A DNA stretch of 64,000 nucleotides from Stutzerimonas stutzeri (GCA_002387205.1 DGLA01000002.1:248001-312000); one strand, 5' to 3'; counted from the stretch's first letter, positions 1 through 9,203 are shown. Notes: generated by a model not told the origin, from the sequence alone. Made by a program: numbers and translations.

Positions 1-1512
1 GACACCGACTTCTACAAGCATTGGCGTAGTGGCGAGACCTACCGCTTGCACGAGGCGCAGCTGCATACCGCTCGCGGCACCACCCTGCCGGTCGCCTTGT
101 CGTCCTCTCCGTTACCCCGCCAACAGCGTTCGATGGTGGTGATCGCACTCGACATGTCGGTGGTACGCAACCTGCACGTTCAGCTGGAGACGCAGGCCGT
201 CACCGACTCGCTGACCGGCCTGCTCAACCGCCGTGGTTTCCACCAGGCGCTGGACTCGGCCTTGGCGAGGGTGGACCGCAATGGCAAGCGCATGGCGATC
301 CTTTACATCGATCTCGATGGTTTCAAGCGCATCAACGATTCGCTGGGGCATGACGCCGGCGACGAAATTCTCTGTCGTGTGGCGCGGGTGCTGGAAACCT
401 GCATGCGGCCCTACGACATCATTGCGCGGATGGGCGGCGATGAGTTCACCGCTTTGCTGGATTCGCTCGATCATCCTGAAGACGCCGCGAAGGTGGCTGA
501 AAAACTCATCGAGCTTATTTCCGTTCGGCATACGGTTGACGGCACCGAAGTCACCCTCGGCGCAAGCATTGGCATCGCACATTTCCCCGATTGCGGTCAA
601 AGCGTCGAGGAGCTGCTGCGCTCGGCGGATATGGCCATGTACGAAGCCAAGCGTGAAGGCCGGCAGCAGTACCGTTTCTTTTCCAGCGAAATGAACGGTC
701 GTGCCCATGCGCGGCTGATGATGGAAGAGAATCTGCGTAGCACCATCGAGCGCAATGGCTTTGCGCTGGCCTACCAGCCACAGGTGGTGCTGGAAACCGG
801 CAAGCTGCGTGGTTTCGAGGCGCTGTTGCGCTGGGATTTCGCTGGGCGCGGGGCCGTGGAACCCAACGTGTTCATTCCTTTACTCGAGGAGACGCGTCTG
901 ATCGACCGCGTCGGTGAGTGGGCGCTGCGCGAGGGTCTGGCGCAGTGCCGCGACTGGCGCGAGCGCTTCGGTGACAAGCTGATCCTGAGTTTCAATGTCA
1001 GCCCGGTGCAGTTCGGGCGTGCCGGATTGCTCGAGGAGCTGCGCCGGTTGCTCGATGAATATCAGCTTGACCCCCGTCAGCTCGAACTCGAGGTGACCGA
1101 AGGCGCACTCATGCAGGACCTGGAGCAGAGCTGCGAGAAGCTTCGTCAATTGCGCGAACTTGGGGTGAAGGTGGCGGTGGATGACTTCGGTACGGGTTAC
1201 TCGTCACTGGCCTATCTGCGTCATTTCGAACTCGACACGCTGAAAATTGATCGGTTGTTCATCTCGAACATGCTGGACTCGCCACGTGACGCTGCGGTGG
1301 TCAGTACGATTATCGATCTGGGGCGCAACCTTGGTCTGGAGGTAATTGCCGAAGGGGTGGAAACGCTTGCCCAGCGCGACTGGCTGATTGCCCACGATTG
1401 CCAGGTGATGCAGGGTTTCCTCGTGGCGCCAGGCCTTGCAGTCGAGGATGCCTTGGCGTTTCCTCGGGAGGTCGACTGGGTACAGCTGGCGCGGGATCAC
1501 AAGGGGAAGTAG
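1..1512 (+). CDS. GGDEF-EAL c-di-GMP regulator, 5' end outside window
   Basis: The reading frame is open from base 1, so the start lies upstream of the window. About 503 codons are visible. The first 60 residues look like the tail of a PAS-type sensor domain. A GGDEF domain follows, with DSLTGLLNRRGF near its start and an intact catalytic RMGGDEF motif around base 427. A complete EAL domain comes next (EALLRW near base 820, DDFGTGYSSL near 1182). Both active-site signatures are intact, so the protein could be a cyclase, a phosphodiesterase or both; the sequence does not decide. Its sensory input cannot be judged because the N-terminus is missing. Confidence 0.93.
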   Translation, partial: DTDFYKHWRSGETYRLHEAQLHTARGTTLPVALSSSPLPRQQRSMVVIALDMSVVRNLHVQLETQAVTDSLTGLLNRRGFHQALDSALARVDRNGKRMAILYIDLDGFKRINDSLGHDAGDEILCRVARVLETCMRPYDIIARMGGDEFTALLDSLDHPEDAAKVAEKLIELISVRHTVDGTEVTLGASIGIAHFPDCGQSVEELLRSADMAMYEAKREGRQQYRFFSSEMNGRAHARLMMEENLRSTIERNGFALAYQPQVVLETGKLRGFEALLRWDFAGRGAVEPNVFIPLLEETRLIDRVGEWALREGLAQCRDWRERFGDKLILSFNVSPVQFGRAGLLEELRRLLDEYQLDPRQLELEVTEGALMQDLEQSCEKLRQLRELGVKVAVDDFGTGYSSLAYLRHFELDTLKIDRLFISNMLDSPRDAAVVSTIIDLGRNLGLEVIAEGVETLAQRDWLIAHDCQVMQGFLVAPGLAVEDALAFPREVDWVQLARDHKGK

Positions 1513-1538
1513 GCGTCGAGGCCTCGGCGCCGGCTTGC

Positions 1539-2444
1539 TCAACGTCCTGGAAACTCGCGGTGCAACGCTTCGAGCTGCAGGTCCTTGTCGGCCCATAGCT
1601 CGTTGACCCATTCCTGAAAGCTCAGCCGATAGCGTTCATCCTGGTCATAGCTGCGATTCAGGAATTCTGTTGGGATCGGCATCGACTCGATGCGCATCAC
1701 GACCTGGCCGATGCGCCCGCAGAGCAGGTCCCAGAAGCTCGGATTGCCGCCCGGGTAGTGAATGGTGATGTTTATCAGCGCCGTCAGCTGTTCGCCCATG
1801 GCATCGATCACGAACGCAATGCCACCTGCCCTCGGCTTCAGCAGGTAGCGGTAGGGTGAAGCCTGCTCCGTATGTTTGTCTTCGGTGAAGCGCGTGCCTT
1901 CGAGAAAATTAAAAACCGAGACCGGGTTGGTCCGGTAACGCTCACAAGCCTTGCGGGTGGTTGCCAGGTCCTCGCCGCGCTTTTCCGGATAGCGGGTCAG
2001 GTATTCCTTGCTGAAGCGCTTCATGAACGGGAACTCCAGCGCCCACCAGCACAGGCCAATCACCGGCACCCAGATCAGCTCACGCTTGAGAAAGAATTTC
2101 AGAATCGGCATGCGGCGGTTCAGCTGGTACTGCAGCATCAGGATGTCGGCCCAGCTCTGGTGATTGCTGGTCACCAGGTAGGAGTGGTCCATATCGACCT
2201 TGTCCAGGCCCTGCACGTCCCATTCGGTGCGCCTGACCAGATCCATCCAGAAACTGTTGACGCCCATCCAGGACTCGGCGATCCAGTGCATGCCGAAGCG
2301 CAGTGCGCGCTGGATACGCGGGATGGGGAGCAGCAATTTAAGGAGCGATAGCGCGAACAGCGGCCAGCACCAGAACAGGGTATTGAGCGCCAGGAACAGG
2401 CCGGCAGGGACGCCGCGGAGCGGGGCGGGCAGGAAACTCAGCAT
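1539..2444 (-). CDS. 1-acylglycerol-3-phosphate acyltransferase family (YihG-like)
   Basis: Membrane acyltransferase of the PlsC/LPLAT superfamily, about 301 residues, expected to move acyl chains onto lysophospholipid-type acceptors at the inner membrane. A hydrophobic N-terminal segment precedes the HX4D catalytic motif (NHQSWAD, near residue 93) and the substrate motif FLEGTRF (near residue 180). The frame continues 20 codons upstream, but those residues are polar and precede the conserved hydrophobic start MLSFLPAPL, so ATG at 2444 is preferred. It lies upstream-convergent to the GGDEF-EAL gene and is not obviously part of the pta operon. YihG-like membership is by family resemblance; the acceptor is unknown. 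Confidence 0.85.
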   Translation of the reverse strand: MLSFLPAPLRGVPAGLFLALNTLFWCWPLFALSLLKLLLPIPRIQRALRFGMHWIAESWMGVNSFWMDLVRRTEWDVQGLDKVDMDHSYLVTSNHQSWADILMLQYQLNRRMPILKFFLKRELIWVPVIGLCWWALEFPFMKRFSKEYLTRYPEKRGEDLATTRKACERYRTNPVSVFNFLEGTRFTEDKHTEQASPYRYLLKPRAGGIAFVIDAMGEQLTALINITIHYPGGNPSFWDLLCGRIGQVVMRIESMPIPTEFLNRSYDQDERYRLSFQEWVNELWADKDLQLEALHREFPGR

Positions 2445-2569
2445 TAGGGTCTCGTTCTTACTGCAAATCTCGCGCAAGAGTAACGATTGCGCGCCGAACT
2501 GCAAGCAAACGATGGCCTTCGTTTGGGAGCCCGTTCCGGCTCGAAGGCCGGAACGGGCAGGTGTTGCGA

Positions 2570-4666
2570 TCAGGCCTTCTGGCTGTCGGCCTGCAGTGCG
2601 GTCAGGGCGATAGTGAAGACGATGTCGTCGACCAGGGCGCCACGGGACAGATCGTTGACCGGCTTGCGCAGGCCCTGAAGCATCGGCCCGACGCTGATGA
2701 CATTGGCACTTCGTTGCACCGCCTTGTAGGTGGTATTGCCGGTGTTCAGGTCGGGGAAGATGAACACCGTCGCCTGGCCGGCGACCCGGCTGTTCGGCGC
2801 CTTCTGCTTGCCGACGCTGGCGACCGAGGCCGCGTCGTATTGCAGCGGCCCGTCGATAGGCAGGTTAGGCGCGCGCTCCTGGGCGATGCGCGTTGCTTCG
2901 GCCACTTTCTCGACCTCGGCGCCACTGCCGGAGGTGCCGGTCGAGTAGCTGATCATTGCCACGCGTGGCGTCACGCCAAGGGCAACGGCCGATTCGGCGC
3001 TCTGCAGGGCGATCTCAGCCAGCTCGGTCGCGCTCGGGTTCGGGTTGACCGCACAGTCGCCGTAAACCAGCACCTGGTCTGGCAGCAGCATGAAGAACAC
3101 CGAGGACACCAGGCTATAGCCTGGGGCTGTCTTGATCAGCTGCAAGGCCGGGCGAATGGTGTTGGCGGTGGTGTGCACGGCACCGGACACCAGTCCGTCG
3201 ACTTCATCGAGCGCCAGCATCATGGTGCCGAGCACCACGGTGTCTTTCAGTTGCTCGCGCGCATCGTCCGGGGTCAGGCCCTTGGCCTTGCGCATTTCGC
3301 ACATGGGCTCGACGTAGTGGTTGATGATCGTTTCCGGATCGAGGATTTCCAGGCTGGCTGGCAGGACGATGCCCTGCTCGCGCGCGACGGCCTGCACTTC
3401 CTCCGGCTTGGCCAACAGCACGCAACGGGCGATCCCGCGTTCCTGGCAGATCGCGGCGGCGCGGATGGTGCGTGGCTCATTGCCTTCAGGCAGGACGATG
3501 CGCTTGTTGGCCTGTTGTGCACGCTTGACCAGCTGGTAGCGGAAGGCCGGGGGAGACAGGCGCAGCTCGCTGCGCGGCACGCTGAGGCGGGTGTGCAGCA
3601 GCTCGGGCTGCAGGTGCTTGGCGATGAAATCGGTCACCTGGGTAGCGCGCTCGATGTCGTCTGCCGGGGTTTCCTTGTTCAGCCCGAAAAGGTTTGTCGC
3701 CGTGTCGTAAGAGCCGGTTTGCACTGTCATGACCGGCAGACCGCCATCCAGCGCCGCCTTGCACAGGTCGAGAATCCGCGGGTCTGGCGCGAAATCGCTG
3801 CACAATAGCAAGCCGGCGAGCTTGACGCCGTTGAGTGAGGCCAGGCTGGCCGCAAGGATGATGTCATCCCGGTCGCCTGGTGTGACCACCAGCACGCCTG
3901 GCTGCAATAGCTGGACGGTGTTGGGGACCGCGCGTGCACAGAGGACGATCTTGCCGACGCGGCGCTGCTCGGCTTCGCCAGCGTGCAGTACCTTGGCCCC
4001 CAGCAAGTCAGCGATGTCGCGGGTGCGCAGGGCGTTCAGCTCTTCGGCGAAGGGGATCGCGCCAAGCAGCTGGAACTCCTGGGTGCCCAGCAGCGGCAGG
4101 TGTTCCTTGAGGCGTTCGGTGAAGGCAGGTACCCCATCTTCACTCTTGATCTTGTTCAGGATAACGCCGAGCACCTTCGGGTCCCTGGCGCCGCCGAACA
4201 GCTGCGCCTGGATTTCGATGCGCTCGGCCATGCGCTTGAGGGTATCGTTGCCCTGGGCCGAGATCAGGATGACTTCGGCATCCAGGCTTTTCGCCAGCTG
4301 GGTGTTGATTCGAGAGGTATGGTTGAACTCGCGGGTCGGGACCATGCCTTCGACGATGACCACGTCCTTTCCCGTAGCCACCTCCTGATATCTACTTACC
4401 ACGTCTTCGAGCAGCAGATCGAGCTCGCCATCGGCCAGTTGACGCTCCACTTGTTCGAGCGTCAGCGGTTCGGGCGAAGCGATGTTCAGTGTGCTTTCGA
4501 CCAACAGCCGAGAGCGCTCCTGCCCCTGGTCAAGTGGGAAGGGCTGGGCGATGGGCTTGAAGAATCCAACTCGGAGGCCGGCGCGTTCAAGGGCGCGGAT
4601 GAGTCCGAGACTGATAGAGTTGAGGCCGCCACCAAAACCGCAGGGGGCGAGAAAGAGTGTGTGCAT
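2570..4666 (-). CDS. pta: phosphate acetyltransferase
   Basis: Interconverts acetyl-CoA and acetyl phosphate in the cytoplasm. The protein is about 698 residues, the long three-domain form found in gammaproteobacteria. It has an N-terminal P-loop-like domain (LAPCGFGGGLNSISLGL), a central DRTGG-type domain (VVTPGDRDDIILAA) and a C-terminal PTA_PTB catalytic domain starting near residue 370 and ending with SGAEVEKVAEATRIA and DGPLQYDAA. ATG at 4666 gives the usual start MHTLFLAPCG; an in-frame ATG 11 codons upstream is less conserved. ackA lies 110 bp upstream on the same strand, so the two probably form the acetate operon ackA-pta. Confidence 0.96.
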   Translation of the reverse strand: MHTLFLAPCGFGGGLNSISLGLIRALERAGLRVGFFKPIAQPFPLDQGQERSRLLVESTLNIASPEPLTLEQVERQLADGELDLLLEDVVSRYQEVATGKDVVIVEGMVPTREFNHTSRINTQLAKSLDAEVILISAQGNDTLKRMAERIEIQAQLFGGARDPKVLGVILNKIKSEDGVPAFTERLKEHLPLLGTQEFQLLGAIPFAEELNALRTRDIADLLGAKVLHAGEAEQRRVGKIVLCARAVPNTVQLLQPGVLVVTPGDRDDIILAASLASLNGVKLAGLLLCSDFAPDPRILDLCKAALDGGLPVMTVQTGSYDTATNLFGLNKETPADDIERATQVTDFIAKHLQPELLHTRLSVPRSELRLSPPAFRYQLVKRAQQANKRIVLPEGNEPRTIRAAAICQERGIARCVLLAKPEEVQAVAREQGIVLPASLEILDPETIINHYVEPMCEMRKAKGLTPDDAREQLKDTVVLGTMMLALDEVDGLVSGAVHTTANTIRPALQLIKTAPGYSLVSSVFFMLLPDQVLVYGDCAVNPNPSATELAEIALQSAESAVALGVTPRVAMISYSTGTSGSGAEVEKVAEATRIAQERAPNLPIDGPLQYDAASVASVGKQKAPNSRVAGQATVFIFPDLNTGNTTYKAVQRSANVISVGPMLQGLRKPVNDLSRGALVDDIVFTIALTALQADSQKA

Positions 4667-4776
4667 TGGGGATCTCCTGTCGAGCGGCATGGTGGGCATG
4701 GCTGTGCCAGCTAGGCGATACCCGACGGCGCTGAGCCGCCGGGTTGCGCTGCAGGCGCTGGCGCCTGCAGGGGCGG

Positions 4777-5964
4777 TCAGGCGTCCAGCAGCGCCAGTGT
4801 ATCCAGTGCAATCTGGCGCTCTTCATTCGTCGGAACCACCAGGACGCGCGGGCTGCCGGCTGCCTGGATTTCGCCTCCGACGCCACGGATGCAGCGTTCG
4901 TTGGCCTGTTCGTCCAGCTTGAAGTTGAACAGCTTCAGATGCTCCAGCGTACGGCTGCGGACGGCGACGGAGTTTTCACCGATGCCGCCGGTGAAGATCA
5001 GTCCGTCGAGCCTGGGCAAGGCGCAGGCCATGCTCGCCAGGGACTTGGCCAGGCGGTAGCAGAATACCTCCAGGGCCAGCTGTGCGCCGGCGTGACCCGC
5101 AACGCGGGCTTCGTGCAGGGTGCGCAGGTCGTTGGACAGGCCGGACAGGCCCTTCAATCCGCTGTCGTGATTGAGCATGCGGTCTATCTGCTCGAGGCTC
5201 CAGCCCAGGGTGCGGTTCAGGTAGCTGTGCAGATTGGGGTCGACATCACCGCTGCGGGTGCCCATCACCAGGCCTTCAAGGGGGGTCAGACCCATGCTGG
5301 TGTCGCGGCTTTCGCCATTGACGATTGCGCAGGTGGAGCAGCCATTGCCGAGGTGAGCGGTCAGCCAGCAGCTGTCATCGACCGGTAGGCTGGTCATCTC
5401 CGCGGCACGCTTGCTGACGTAGTTGTGGCTGGTGCCATGGAAGCCGTAGCGGCGAACGCTGTGTTCCTTGTAGAGGAATTCCGGCACCGCGTAACGGAAC
5501 GCATGTTCGGGCATGGTCTGGTGGAACGCGGTATCGAATACGCTGACCTGCGGCAGCCCTGGAAACAGGGCCATGGCCGCGTCGATGCCGACCAGGTTGG
5601 CCGGATTGTGCAGTGGCGCCAGTTGGGCGCTGTCACGAATGGCCTTGAGCACCTCTTCGTTGATCAGGCTGGAACCGGTGAAGTGTTCGCCACCATGGAC
5701 CACACGGTGTCCGATACCATCCAATTTGCCGCCGGCCGTTTCCTGGGCTACCGGCAGCAGTTTCTCCAGCGCGGCACGGTGATCGGCACCTGGGATGTTC
5801 AGGCTCTGCTTGGTGTCCCCCAGCTGCCAGTGCAGCACGGCTTCCGGACTGCCGAGACGCTCGGCGAGGCCCTGCAGGGGAAAGGTTGCTTGGGCTTCGT
5901 TGACCAGCGCGAACTTGATCGACGAGCTGCCGCAGTTAATCACCAGGATGTTTCGAGCGGACAT
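4777..5964 (-). CDS. ackA: acetate kinase
   Basis: Makes acetyl phosphate from acetate and ATP, or ATP from acetyl phosphate, and works with Pta. The protein is 395 residues, the normal family length. Visible signatures are the first acetokinase motif (VINCGSSSIKFAL, residues 6-18), HRVVHGGEHF with the catalytic arginine region, FDTAFHQTMP, RRYGFHGTSHNYV, and the ATP-site motif TGGIGENS near residue 325. The frame is open for 60 codons upstream, but the sequence MSARNILVIN at 5964 is the family start and has a GGAGC-type ribosome site just upstream. It is the first gene of ackA-pta and diverges from slyD, which starts 237 bp away. Confidence 0.96.
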   Translation of the reverse strand: MSARNILVINCGSSSIKFALVNEAQATFPLQGLAERLGSPEAVLHWQLGDTKQSLNIPGADHRAALEKLLPVAQETAGGKLDGIGHRVVHGGEHFTGSSLINEEVLKAIRDSAQLAPLHNPANLVGIDAAMALFPGLPQVSVFDTAFHQTMPEHAFRYAVPEFLYKEHSVRRYGFHGTSHNYVSKRAAEMTSLPVDDSCWLTAHLGNGCSTCAIVNGESRDTSMGLTPLEGLVMGTRSGDVDPNLHSYLNRTLGWSLEQIDRMLNHDSGLKGLSGLSNDLRTLHEARVAGHAGAQLALEVFCYRLAKSLASMACALPRLDGLIFTGGIGENSVAVRSRTLEHLKLFNFKLDEQANERCIRGVGGEIQAAGSPRVLVVPTNEERQIALDTLALLDA

Positions 5965-6201
5965 CGGTGCTCCTTGGATGCGAATAATTGTTGATATAGG
6001 TCGCCTACATTTACAGGCGTGGATTCTGGCATACCTGAGCCCCGGGCGATGCTCTCCAAAGGTTGTATTCGTTACCGCCCTCAGCAGGGATCGGCCGCTT
6101 CCGTCAGCTGCCGATGGTCTCCTAAACTGCGGGCCGGTTCGCATTCATCGCAACGCGCGGTTAAACTTTGGCATCACATTCCCCAGCAAAGGTTTTGACT
6201 C

Positions 6202-6687
6202 ATGCAGATTGCCGCTAACAAGGCTGTGTCAATCGACTACACCCTCACCAACGACGCCGGTGAGGTGATCGACAGCTCGGCCGGCGGCGCGCCGCTGGTC
6301 TATTTGCACGGTTCCGGAAATATCATCTCCGGTCTGGAAAAGGCGCTCGAGGGAAAGCAGGGCGGTGACGAGGTGAAGGTATCGATCGAGCCGCAGGACG
6401 CCTACGGTGAATACAGCCCGGAACTTGTCGCCACGCTCAATCGCGCCATGTTCGAAGGCGTGGACGAGCTCGAAGTAGGCATGCAATTTCATGCGTCCGG
6501 TCCTGATGGTGGCATGCAGATCGTTACGATCCGTGATGTCGAGGGTGATGATGTGATCGTTGATGGCAATCATCCCCTCGCCGGCCAGCGCTTGAACTTC
6601 GAGGTGAAGATCGTTGATGTGCGTGAGGCCAGTGACGAAGAGATCGCGCATGGCCACGTGCACGGCGAAGGTGGTCATCACCACTGA
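6202..6687 (+). CDS. slyD: FKBP-type peptidyl-prolyl isomerase SlyD
   Basis: Cytoplasmic prolyl isomerase, chaperone and metal-binding protein of 161 residues. The FKBP core is interrupted by the usual IF chaperone domain; the motifs YTLTNDAGEVIDSS, YLHGSGNIISGLEKAL and DAYGEYSPEL are all typical of SlyD. The C-terminus is a short histidine-rich tail (HGHVHGEGGHHH), shorter than in E. coli but still fit for nickel or zinc binding. A strong Rho-independent terminator follows 43 bp after the stop, so it is probably a single-gene unit. The position between ackA and a glutathione peroxidase matches other Pseudomonas genomes. Confidence 0.95.
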   Translation: MQIAANKAVSIDYTLTNDAGEVIDSSAGGAPLVYLHGSGNIISGLEKALEGKQGGDEVKVSIEPQDAYGEYSPELVATLNRAMFEGVDELEVGMQFHASGPDGGMQIVTIRDVEGDDVIVDGNHPLAGQRLNFEVKIVDVREASDEEIAHGHVHGEGGHHH

Positions 6688-6729
6688 CAGGTGTGCCTGT
6701 CAAAGCCCGCTCGTTCGAACGGGACATGG

Positions 6730-6762
6730 AAGCGCTTCGGGTTGATGCCGAAGCGCTTTTTT
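6730..6762 (+). terminator. Rho-independent terminator after slyD
   Basis: An 11-bp perfect stem (AAGCGCTTCGG at 6730-6740 with its complement at 6748-6758) has a 7-base loop and runs into six T residues. It lies between slyD and the glutathione peroxidase gene. Confidence 0.9.
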
Positions 6763-6781
6763 ACCCTCTGGAGAAATAGAG

Positions 6782-7264
6782 ATGAGCGCGTTTCACGAGT
6801 TGGTCCTGCCCGGCCCGGAGGGACAGGAACTTCCCCTTGCGCCGTTGAAATCTCAGCTGACGCTGGTGGTGAATGTGGCCTCCGAGTGCGGCCTGACGCC
6901 TCAGTATGCCGGCCTGCAGGCTCTGCATGAGCGTTACAGGGACCGAGGCTTCGGCGTGCTGGGCATTCCCTGCAACCAGTTCGCTGCGCAGGAACCGGGC
7001 AGTGACGCCGACATCTTGCAGTTCTGCAATGAAAACTACGGCATCACCTTTCCAATCAGCAGCAAGCTGGAAGTCAACGGCCCGCAGCGTCACCCCTTGT
7101 ACCGGCTGTTGGCGGGCGAGGGCGCCGATTTCCCCGGCGACATCAGCTGGAACTTCGAGAAGTTTCTGGTGGACAGGGATGGACGCGTGCTGGCGCGCTT
7201 TTCTCCGCGCACGGCACCGGATGATCCCCTGTTGATCCAGGCGATCGAAAGCGCGCTCGGCTGA
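6782..7264 (+). CDS. glutathione peroxidase (BtuE/Gpx family)
   Basis: Thiol peroxidase of 160 residues that reduces hydrogen peroxide and organic hydroperoxides. The peroxidatic cysteine is in NVASECGLTPQY (about residue 36), in the place where animal enzymes have selenocysteine. The glutamine motif follows at GIPCNQFAAQEPG and the tryptophan motif at SWNFEKFLVD, completing the catalytic tetrad pattern of the family. The start ATG has a clear GGAGA ribosome site 6 bp upstream. It begins just after the slyD terminator, so it must have its own promoter or read-through. Most bacterial members use thioredoxin rather than glutathione; the true reductant here is unknown. Confidence 0.92.
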   Translation: MSAFHELVLPGPEGQELPLAPLKSQLTLVVNVASECGLTPQYAGLQALHERYRDRGFGVLGIPCNQFAAQEPGSDADILQFCNENYGITFPISSKLEVNGPQRHPLYRLLAGEGADFPGDISWNFEKFLVDRDGRVLARFSPRTAPDDPLLIQAIESALG

Positions 7265-7362
7265 GCGCGCCGCTCCCATGGCGTCTGCTGCCGCTACATT
7301 TCCCAGCACCATCGTGCCGGACGCGGCGCTGCAATAAACGACATGGATGATGGTGTTCGGTC

Positions 7363-7375
7363 TAGACGACCGGTC
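7363..7375 (+). promoter_or_regulatory. probable NemR-like operator, copy 1
   Basis: The 13-mer TAGACGACCGGTC lies 15 bp before the TetR-family start codon and contains the perfect palindrome GACCGGTC. The same 13-mer occurs once more at 8005-8017 before the flavin oxidoreductase gene. It resembles the E. coli NemR box in its TAGAC...GTC ends. Autoregulation by the adjacent repressor is inferred. Confidence 0.75.
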
Positions 7376-7389
7376 ATATCCTCGGCGTC

Positions 7390-7986
7390 ATGAACAACCA
7401 AGCCCGCAATGACAAGCGTGACCTGATCCTCGCCAAAGGGGCCCAGGTCATGACCCGTCGTGGTTACCACGGCACAGGAGTACTGGAAATTGTCCAGGCT
7501 GCCGGGATTCCCAAAGGCTCCTTCTACCATTACTTCGCCAGCAAGGAAGACTTTGCCTTGCAGGCGCTGGAGCATCTCTATCAGCCGCGGCTCGAGCGTT
7601 ATCAGGCAGCGCTGTTCGAGTCTGCACTGAGCCCTCGTGCACGGGTCCTGAGCTACTACACCGAACTCGTCGCTCATTTCGCGCGGCAGGAGCGCCCCGA
7701 ACACCATTGTTTTATCGGCAGTTTGAGCTTCGAGATGGCCGAGCTTTCGCGACCCATCGGTCAGCAGGTCGAGGCGATTCTGTTGCGTTCGGTCCAGCTG
7801 CTGGCTGACTGCCTTGAGCAAGCGCGAGCGGCCGGTGAGGTCGACGCAGGCACCGACTGCCTGGCGCTGGCTGAGTTCATCGGCAACGCCTGGGAAGGCG
7901 CCTTGTTGCGCATGAAGGTGGGCCGCAGCGTTGCGCCATTGAACATATTCCTGACCCAGCTTGAGCGTCTGCTGACGCATCGCTGA
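7390..7986 (+). CDS. TetR-family repressor, NemR-like
   Basis: Transcriptional repressor of 198 residues. An N-terminal helix-turn-helix covers residues 10-55 (TGVLEIVQAAGIPKGSFYHYFASKEDF). The ligand domain contains HHCFIGSLSFEM near residue 105, which places a cysteine where E. coli NemR has its redox- and electrophile-sensing cysteine. The gene starts 15 bp after one copy of a 13-bp motif, and a second copy lies between it and the downstream old-yellow-enzyme gene. This is the nemR-nemA arrangement, so the likely role is to sense reactive electrophiles and de-repress the enzyme. The sensing chemistry is inference from homology. Confidence 0.88.
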   Translation: MNNQARNDKRDLILAKGAQVMTRRGYHGTGVLEIVQAAGIPKGSFYHYFASKEDFALQALEHLYQPRLERYQAALFESALSPRARVLSYYTELVAHFARQERPEHHCFIGSLSFEMAELSRPIGQQVEAILLRSVQLLADCLEQARAAGEVDAGTDCLALAEFIGNAWEGALLRMKVGRSVAPLNIFLTQLERLLTHR

Positions 7987-8004
7987 GCTTTTTTCAGCGA
8001 TCGC

Positions 8005-8017
8005 TAGACGACCGGTC
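8005..8017 (+). promoter_or_regulatory. probable NemR-like operator, copy 2
   Basis: A second identical TAGACGACCGGTC, located 31 bp upstream of the flavin oxidoreductase start. Because it lies downstream of the repressor gene, it probably controls the enzyme from its own promoter rather than only by read-through. Confidence 0.75.
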
Positions 8018-8047
8018 GCTTTTTTTCATGTCCACAAGGAGACAGCA

Positions 8048-9157
8048 ATGACAGAAGCGGCGAATGCCCTTTTCCAGCCTTTCCAGCTCGGCAGCTTGCA
8101 ACTGCCGACCCGCATCGTGATGGCACCGATGACCCGTTCCTTCTCGCCGAACGGCGTACCCACCGCAGAGGTCGTCGAGTATTACCGCCGCCGCGCGGCT
8201 TCGGGTGTGGGCCTGATCATCACCGAAGGGACCACGGTCGGTCATCAGGCCTCCAATGGTTATCCTCAGGTGCCGCGTTTTTATGGCGAAGCGCCGCTGG
8301 CCGGATGGAAAGCGGTGGTCGAGGCTGTGCACCAGGCGGGTGGCAAGATCGTGCCGCAGCTATGGCACGTGGGGAATGTGCGTCGCAAGGGCACCGAGCC
8401 GGAGCCGGAGGTGCCGGGTTACGGTCCGATGGAGAAACTCAAGGATGGCCAGGTCGTCGTGCATGGCATGACCAGACAGGATATTCAGGATGTGATCGCT
8501 GCGTTCGCCCAGGCCGCCAAAGATGCCCGGGCCATCGGCATGGATGGTGTCGAGATTCACGGGGCGCACGGTTACCTGATCGATCAGTTCTTCTGGGAAG
8601 GCAGCAACCAGCGTACTGACGAGTATGGCGGCAACCTGGCCAATCGCTCCCGCTTCGCCATCGAGTTGGTCCAGGCGGTGCGGGCGGCGGTAGGTCCGGA
8701 TTTCCCGATCATTTTCCGCTTCTCCCAGTGGAAGCAGCAGGACTATACGGCGCGCCTGGTCACCACGCCGGAAGGGCTCGGCGAATTCCTCGAGCCGCTG
8801 TCGGCCGCGGGCGTGGATATCTTCCATTGTTCAACGCGGCGGTTCTGGGAGCCGGAATTCGAAGGCTCCGACCTGAACCTCGCCGGCTGGACCCGCAGGC
8901 TGACCGGCAAGCCGACCATCACAGTTGGCAGTGTGGGCCTCGATGGCGAATTTCTGCAGTTCATGGTCAAGACCGACAAGGTAGCGCAGCCGGCTAACAT
9001 CCAAGGGCTGCTGGAGCGCTTGAACAAGCAGGAATTCGATCTGGTTGCGGTAGGGCGCGCATTGATCTGCGACCCGGACTGGGCGTTGAAGGTGAGGGAC
9101 GGACGCATGCAGGAGATCCTGCCGTTCAGCCGTGAATCGCTGAAAACGCTGGCCTGA
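8048..9157 (+). CDS. old yellow enzyme family FMN oxidoreductase (NemA-like)
   Basis: FMN-dependent ene-reductase of 369 residues that uses NAD(P)H to reduce activated alkenes, N-ethylmaleimide-type electrophiles or nitro compounds. It forms a single TIM barrel. Visible marks are the N-terminal LFQPFQLGSLQLPTRIVMAPM and the catalytic region GVEIHGAHGYLIDQFFW near residue 180, whose histidine and asparagine or histidine pair binds the substrate. DEYGGNLANRSRF and GRALICDPDW near the C-terminus bind the flavin. It follows the NemR-like repressor by 61 bp and has an operator-like 13-mer in front. A ribosome site AAGGAGA lies 8 bp before the ATG. Pseudomonas xenobiotic reductases belong to the same family. 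Confidence 0.93.
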   Translation: MTEAANALFQPFQLGSLQLPTRIVMAPMTRSFSPNGVPTAEVVEYYRRRAASGVGLIITEGTTVGHQASNGYPQVPRFYGEAPLAGWKAVVEAVHQAGGKIVPQLWHVGNVRRKGTEPEPEVPGYGPMEKLKDGQVVVHGMTRQDIQDVIAAFAQAAKDARAIGMDGVEIHGAHGYLIDQFFWEGSNQRTDEYGGNLANRSRFAIELVQAVRAAVGPDFPIIFRFSQWKQQDYTARLVTTPEGLGEFLEPLSAAGVDIFHCSTRRFWEPEFEGSDLNLAGWTRRLTGKPTITVGSVGLDGEFLQFMVKTDKVAQPANIQGLLERLNKQEFDLVAVGRALICDPDWALKVRDGRMQEILPFSRESLKTLA

Positions 9158-9172
9158 GATATCGGTTCGGTA

Positions 9173-9203
9173 GCGGTGAGGCCATCTACGATGGCTTCAC
9201 CGC
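9173..9203. terminator. hairpin between convergent genes
   Basis: A 14-bp stem with one G-T wobble and a 3-base loop lies between the oxidoreductase and the convergent flavodoxin-fold gene. It lacks a strong T run on either strand, so it is a terminator-like structure rather than a clear intrinsic terminator. Confidence 0.45.

Noticed and set aside
2561..3808. A 415-codon open frame on the plus strand opposite pta
   Set aside because: It lies entirely antisense to the well-conserved pta coding sequence. GC-rich codon bias produces long antisense frames of this kind; no domain or ribosome site supports it.
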